In this document: one piece after another, positions 61,883 through 64,000 of the stretch
How positions within the stretch are numbered: position 1 is the first letter of the stretch
How the letters are laid out: each line of letters opens with the position of its first letter
Source of the DNA: Paragyromitra xinjiangensis
Taxonomy: Eukaryota > Ascomycota > Pezizomycetes > Pezizales > Discinaceae
Direction: 5' to 3'
DNA length: 64,000 nucleotides
NCBI GenBank assembly: GCA_038503065.1
Contig: JBCAMK010000004.1
Location: 509,001-573,000, forward strand
Notes under the pieces: generated by a model
Database searches by the model: none
What the model saw: the letters and a program-made list of their open reading frames with translations, nothing else
What the model was told of the DNA's origin: nothing
Made by a program: the position numbers and the translations under genes

Positions 61883-62368
61883 CTAGACCGCCGTAAACCA
61901 CATCGAGACACCACGAATTGGAGGCCGGTAATTAGGCCGGCATTGCTGTTGCTGCTGCTCCCTGACCTCCTTTCGTGGCGATGACGTGCGAAGCGTAACC
62001 TCGGTAATTCTCGGAATCGGATTCTCACGAACAACGACTCTCCGCGGAGGGGGTTTTGGCATGACTGACGCGTCTTGTACGGGAGCAGAGTCGAAGGGGA
62101 CGTAGTACGTTGACGTTCTTGCGGACTTGCCAGGCTTGGGTTTTGCAGCTTCAATCTCGGCTGCTGTGTAGATGACCTCGTTCTGAAGAGGTGATTTTTT
62201 GGGGGACGTTTTGCGAGCTTCTCGGTAGGATTTGAGGTTTCGCTCGGGACCCTTGTCATGCTGATCAACGTATTTTGAGTGTGGCATTGGGAAAGCGAGG
62301 GAACGGAAATCAGGGTTGGCGGCGGCGTGCTTGATTAGCGCCCAGCGGTAGACGTCGCGTGCAACCAT
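61883..62368 (-). CDS. Small hydrophilic protein of 161 residues, unknown
   Basis: The frame opens at ATG 62368. An in-frame TTG lies upstream, but I prefer the ATG. The N-terminus (MVARDVYRWALIKHAAANPD) looks like an amphipathic helix, followed by FRSLAFPMPHSKYVDQHDKG and a basic Lys/Pro/Ser region with a QQQQQ run near 143. Overlapping frames exist on the same strand, but this one has the most balanced composition and a clear helical start. No signal peptide, membrane segment or known domain. The 5' flank to about 62.7 kb is purine-rich on the plus strand and may be the promoter. Confidence 0.5.
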   Translation of the reverse strand: MVARDVYRWALIKHAAANPDFRSLAFPMPHSKYVDQHDKGPERNLKSYREARKTSPKKSPLQNEVIYTAAEIEAAKPKPGKSARTSTYYVPFDSAPVQDASVMPKPPPRRVVVRENPIPRITEVTLRTSSPRKEVREQQQQQCRPNYRPPIRGVSMWFTAV

Positions 62369-64000
62369 GACTGGTCCTTCTTGCAAGGGAAAGGGGAAGG
62401 GAGGGGAGAGAGGATTGAGGGTTGAATGGATGTTTGGAGGGGTTTAAGGCCAACGTCGAAACGTGTCCTAAGAAGGAGGGAGGTGTGGAATAGAATGCGG
62501 GGAGGAGGAAGACGATGGGGGGGGGCAAAGGGGGGAGACTTAAGTAGGGTTGGGGAAAGAAAAATTTGCATTGCTATAAGAGCCGCCTCGTTGATCCTAG
62601 CGGTCCTGTTTACTATTTTGGGGGGCAGACGCCGCATCCATAATAACCGTCGGGTTCCAAACAACATGAAAGAGGACGGCGTGACAGGGGAAGGAAAGAG
62701 GGTGGTAAGCTGACCTCACCCTGTCTGAGATTATTGGAGGTTTGTACAATGTGAATATGGTCAAGTAACTGCATGAGTAAGGAGCGGAATGTCACGAGTG
62801 AGCCGCGATGACCTGTAGAGTGGGGACGAAATCCCTGCAAAACGGACATCTTGTTTCGTGATATCACTTTGGGCTACAGCTCGCGTGACTGGCCTGGCTG
62901 GATTCTAAAAGCCACGGATCGCAATCCACTCTCCCGCCACCCTGCGGAGGTTTGCGCGAATTGTTTACAACTCGAAATTATCAAATGCTCTCTCGCCTCC
63001 GCTCTGCCGGGTAACCCCCCCAGGTTATCCCACAAACTTTAATCCAACGTCACCCCGCCACCACGAACCGGCTGAAACCAAAATCGTCCAATTGTGCCAT
63101 GGTGCTGTCCCACAGCTGTTCTGCGCGGGTTCTGCTCTCTCCCGAGTAATTCTGGCACCTTGGTCCAATGCACCACGGCAGAAACAAGTCTCAGATGGCG
63201 GAGCGATAAGCTCCGTAATGGTGTGATTGGGTCATGGATGTTAATATGGCCGATAATTTCTTGTTTCGTTAACTGTCAAATGTCAGGTTGTGCCATAGAC
63301 TCACCCCCCCCCTGGCATGTACCAAGAGGTGTGGTGGCAGTGCCAAGGAGGCGCATGAGATTGATTCAGAACCATTGCGGCTATCGGTCTGCAATTGGAA
63401 ATAGGAGATCAAAAATATCTTGGACGGAAGGAGTCAATGTAATAGGTACGTACATACAACTATCAAATTGTTTCAAGGGCATAAAAAGGGCATTTAGCCA
63501 CTGTCGGAAAACCCCCTCTTCTCCCCTTCACTCCGTGGCTATTGTTTACGATTACAAATTCCACAACGAAGATCACTTCCTCGTCTACATATATACCTGC
63601 AAAGTAATTATTATGCGTTTATCTAGAGTGTGTGAAATACGGGTATTACGTTCTTCGAGAACCGCCAGGAAACCTTCCACATTGTAGATCTGACACAGCA
63701 GCCCTTTACTAGGTTGCTCGAACCGAAATGAGGCCACTTAGTTCATCAACTGCCTAGTAAACATTGGTACTATGCATGATCGACCATTGGTGCTTTAGCC
63801 GGGATCGCCGACTTTGTTGATTACTTATCGTCACCTCAAAATTGAATGACACCCTGCATGGTTCATGGTATATAGTTCTCCAAAGCTCATTCCAATTACA
63901 GAAAAATCATATAAAAAAGCAAATGAAGTGTTATTGCAGCGGGTACGGCGTACATGTGATAGTGAGCGTAGGCCTCAAATGTGATACGGTGAGAAGCGCC
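62369..64000. other. Right edge, no convincing gene
   Basis: The first 300 bases are probably upstream sequence of the small gene. A plus-strand frame of about 197 codons (63094-63687) opens only at GTG and has Cys/Arg/Ser-rich composition with no motif, so it is not called. Confidence 0.45.

Noticed and set aside
63094..63687. Plus-strand open frame of about 197 codons near the right edge
   Set aside because: It opens only at GTG, has no recognisable motif, and its Cys/Arg/Ser composition looks like a chance frame in mixed sequence.

Overview
The window looks like a gene-poor stretch of a filamentous ascomycete (Pezizomycotina) nuclear chromosome. Evidence: introns of about 41-69 nt with GT..AG ends and CTAAC/CTGAT-like branch sites, nuclear tRNA genes with A and B boxes (one type with a short anticodon-loop intron), a transcription factor carrying a fungal Zn2Cys6 cluster, a fungal-type DIM1 with an acidic insert, and F-box/ankyrin proteins. 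Pezizomycetes are a plausible class, but the sequence does not settle this.

Layout, left to right. 0-4.5 kb: no convincing gene. 4.5-5.2 kb (+): GINS subunit Psf2, two exons. 5.2-11.9 kb: mostly empty, with one doubtful small ORF and a palindrome cluster. 11.9-16.2 kb (+): a roughly 1,404-residue disordered AT-hook protein of unknown function. 17.5-20.1 kb (-): an 844-residue disordered protein; a very G-rich tract lies between these two converging genes. 20-25.8 kb: non-coding, with inverted repeats, tRNA-Gly(GCC) and tRNA-Gln(CTG). 25.8-28.1 kb: a complex I subunit (+) tail-to-tail with rRNA dimethyltransferase DIM1 (-). 28.1-39.5 kb: long gene desert with a second, oppositely oriented tRNA-Gly(GCC) copy, a tRNA relic, a strong hairpin and one doubtful two-exon gene. 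39.5-43.0 kb (+): a 1,141-residue poly-Q / C2H2 / Zn2Cys6 / fungal-trans regulator. 44.6-45.6 kb (+) and 54.1-54.5 kb (+): two F-box/ankyrin paralogues, one short. 47.4-49.1 kb (-): a six-exon secreted protein of unknown family. 56.9-58.4 kb (-): a secreted oxalate-decarboxylase-like bicupin whose frame carries a premature stop. 61.9-62.4 kb (-): a small unknown protein.

No cluster working as a single pathway is visible. Housekeeping genes (replication, respiration, rRNA maturation) are scattered among unknown, disordered or lineage-restricted proteins. The most interesting items are the broken bicupin, the matched intron-bearing tRNA-Gly pair that flanks the DIM1/complex I block in opposite orientations, the AT-hook protein with an in-frame retainable intron, and the unknown six-exon secreted protein. 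All splice models were drawn by eye and have no transcript support.
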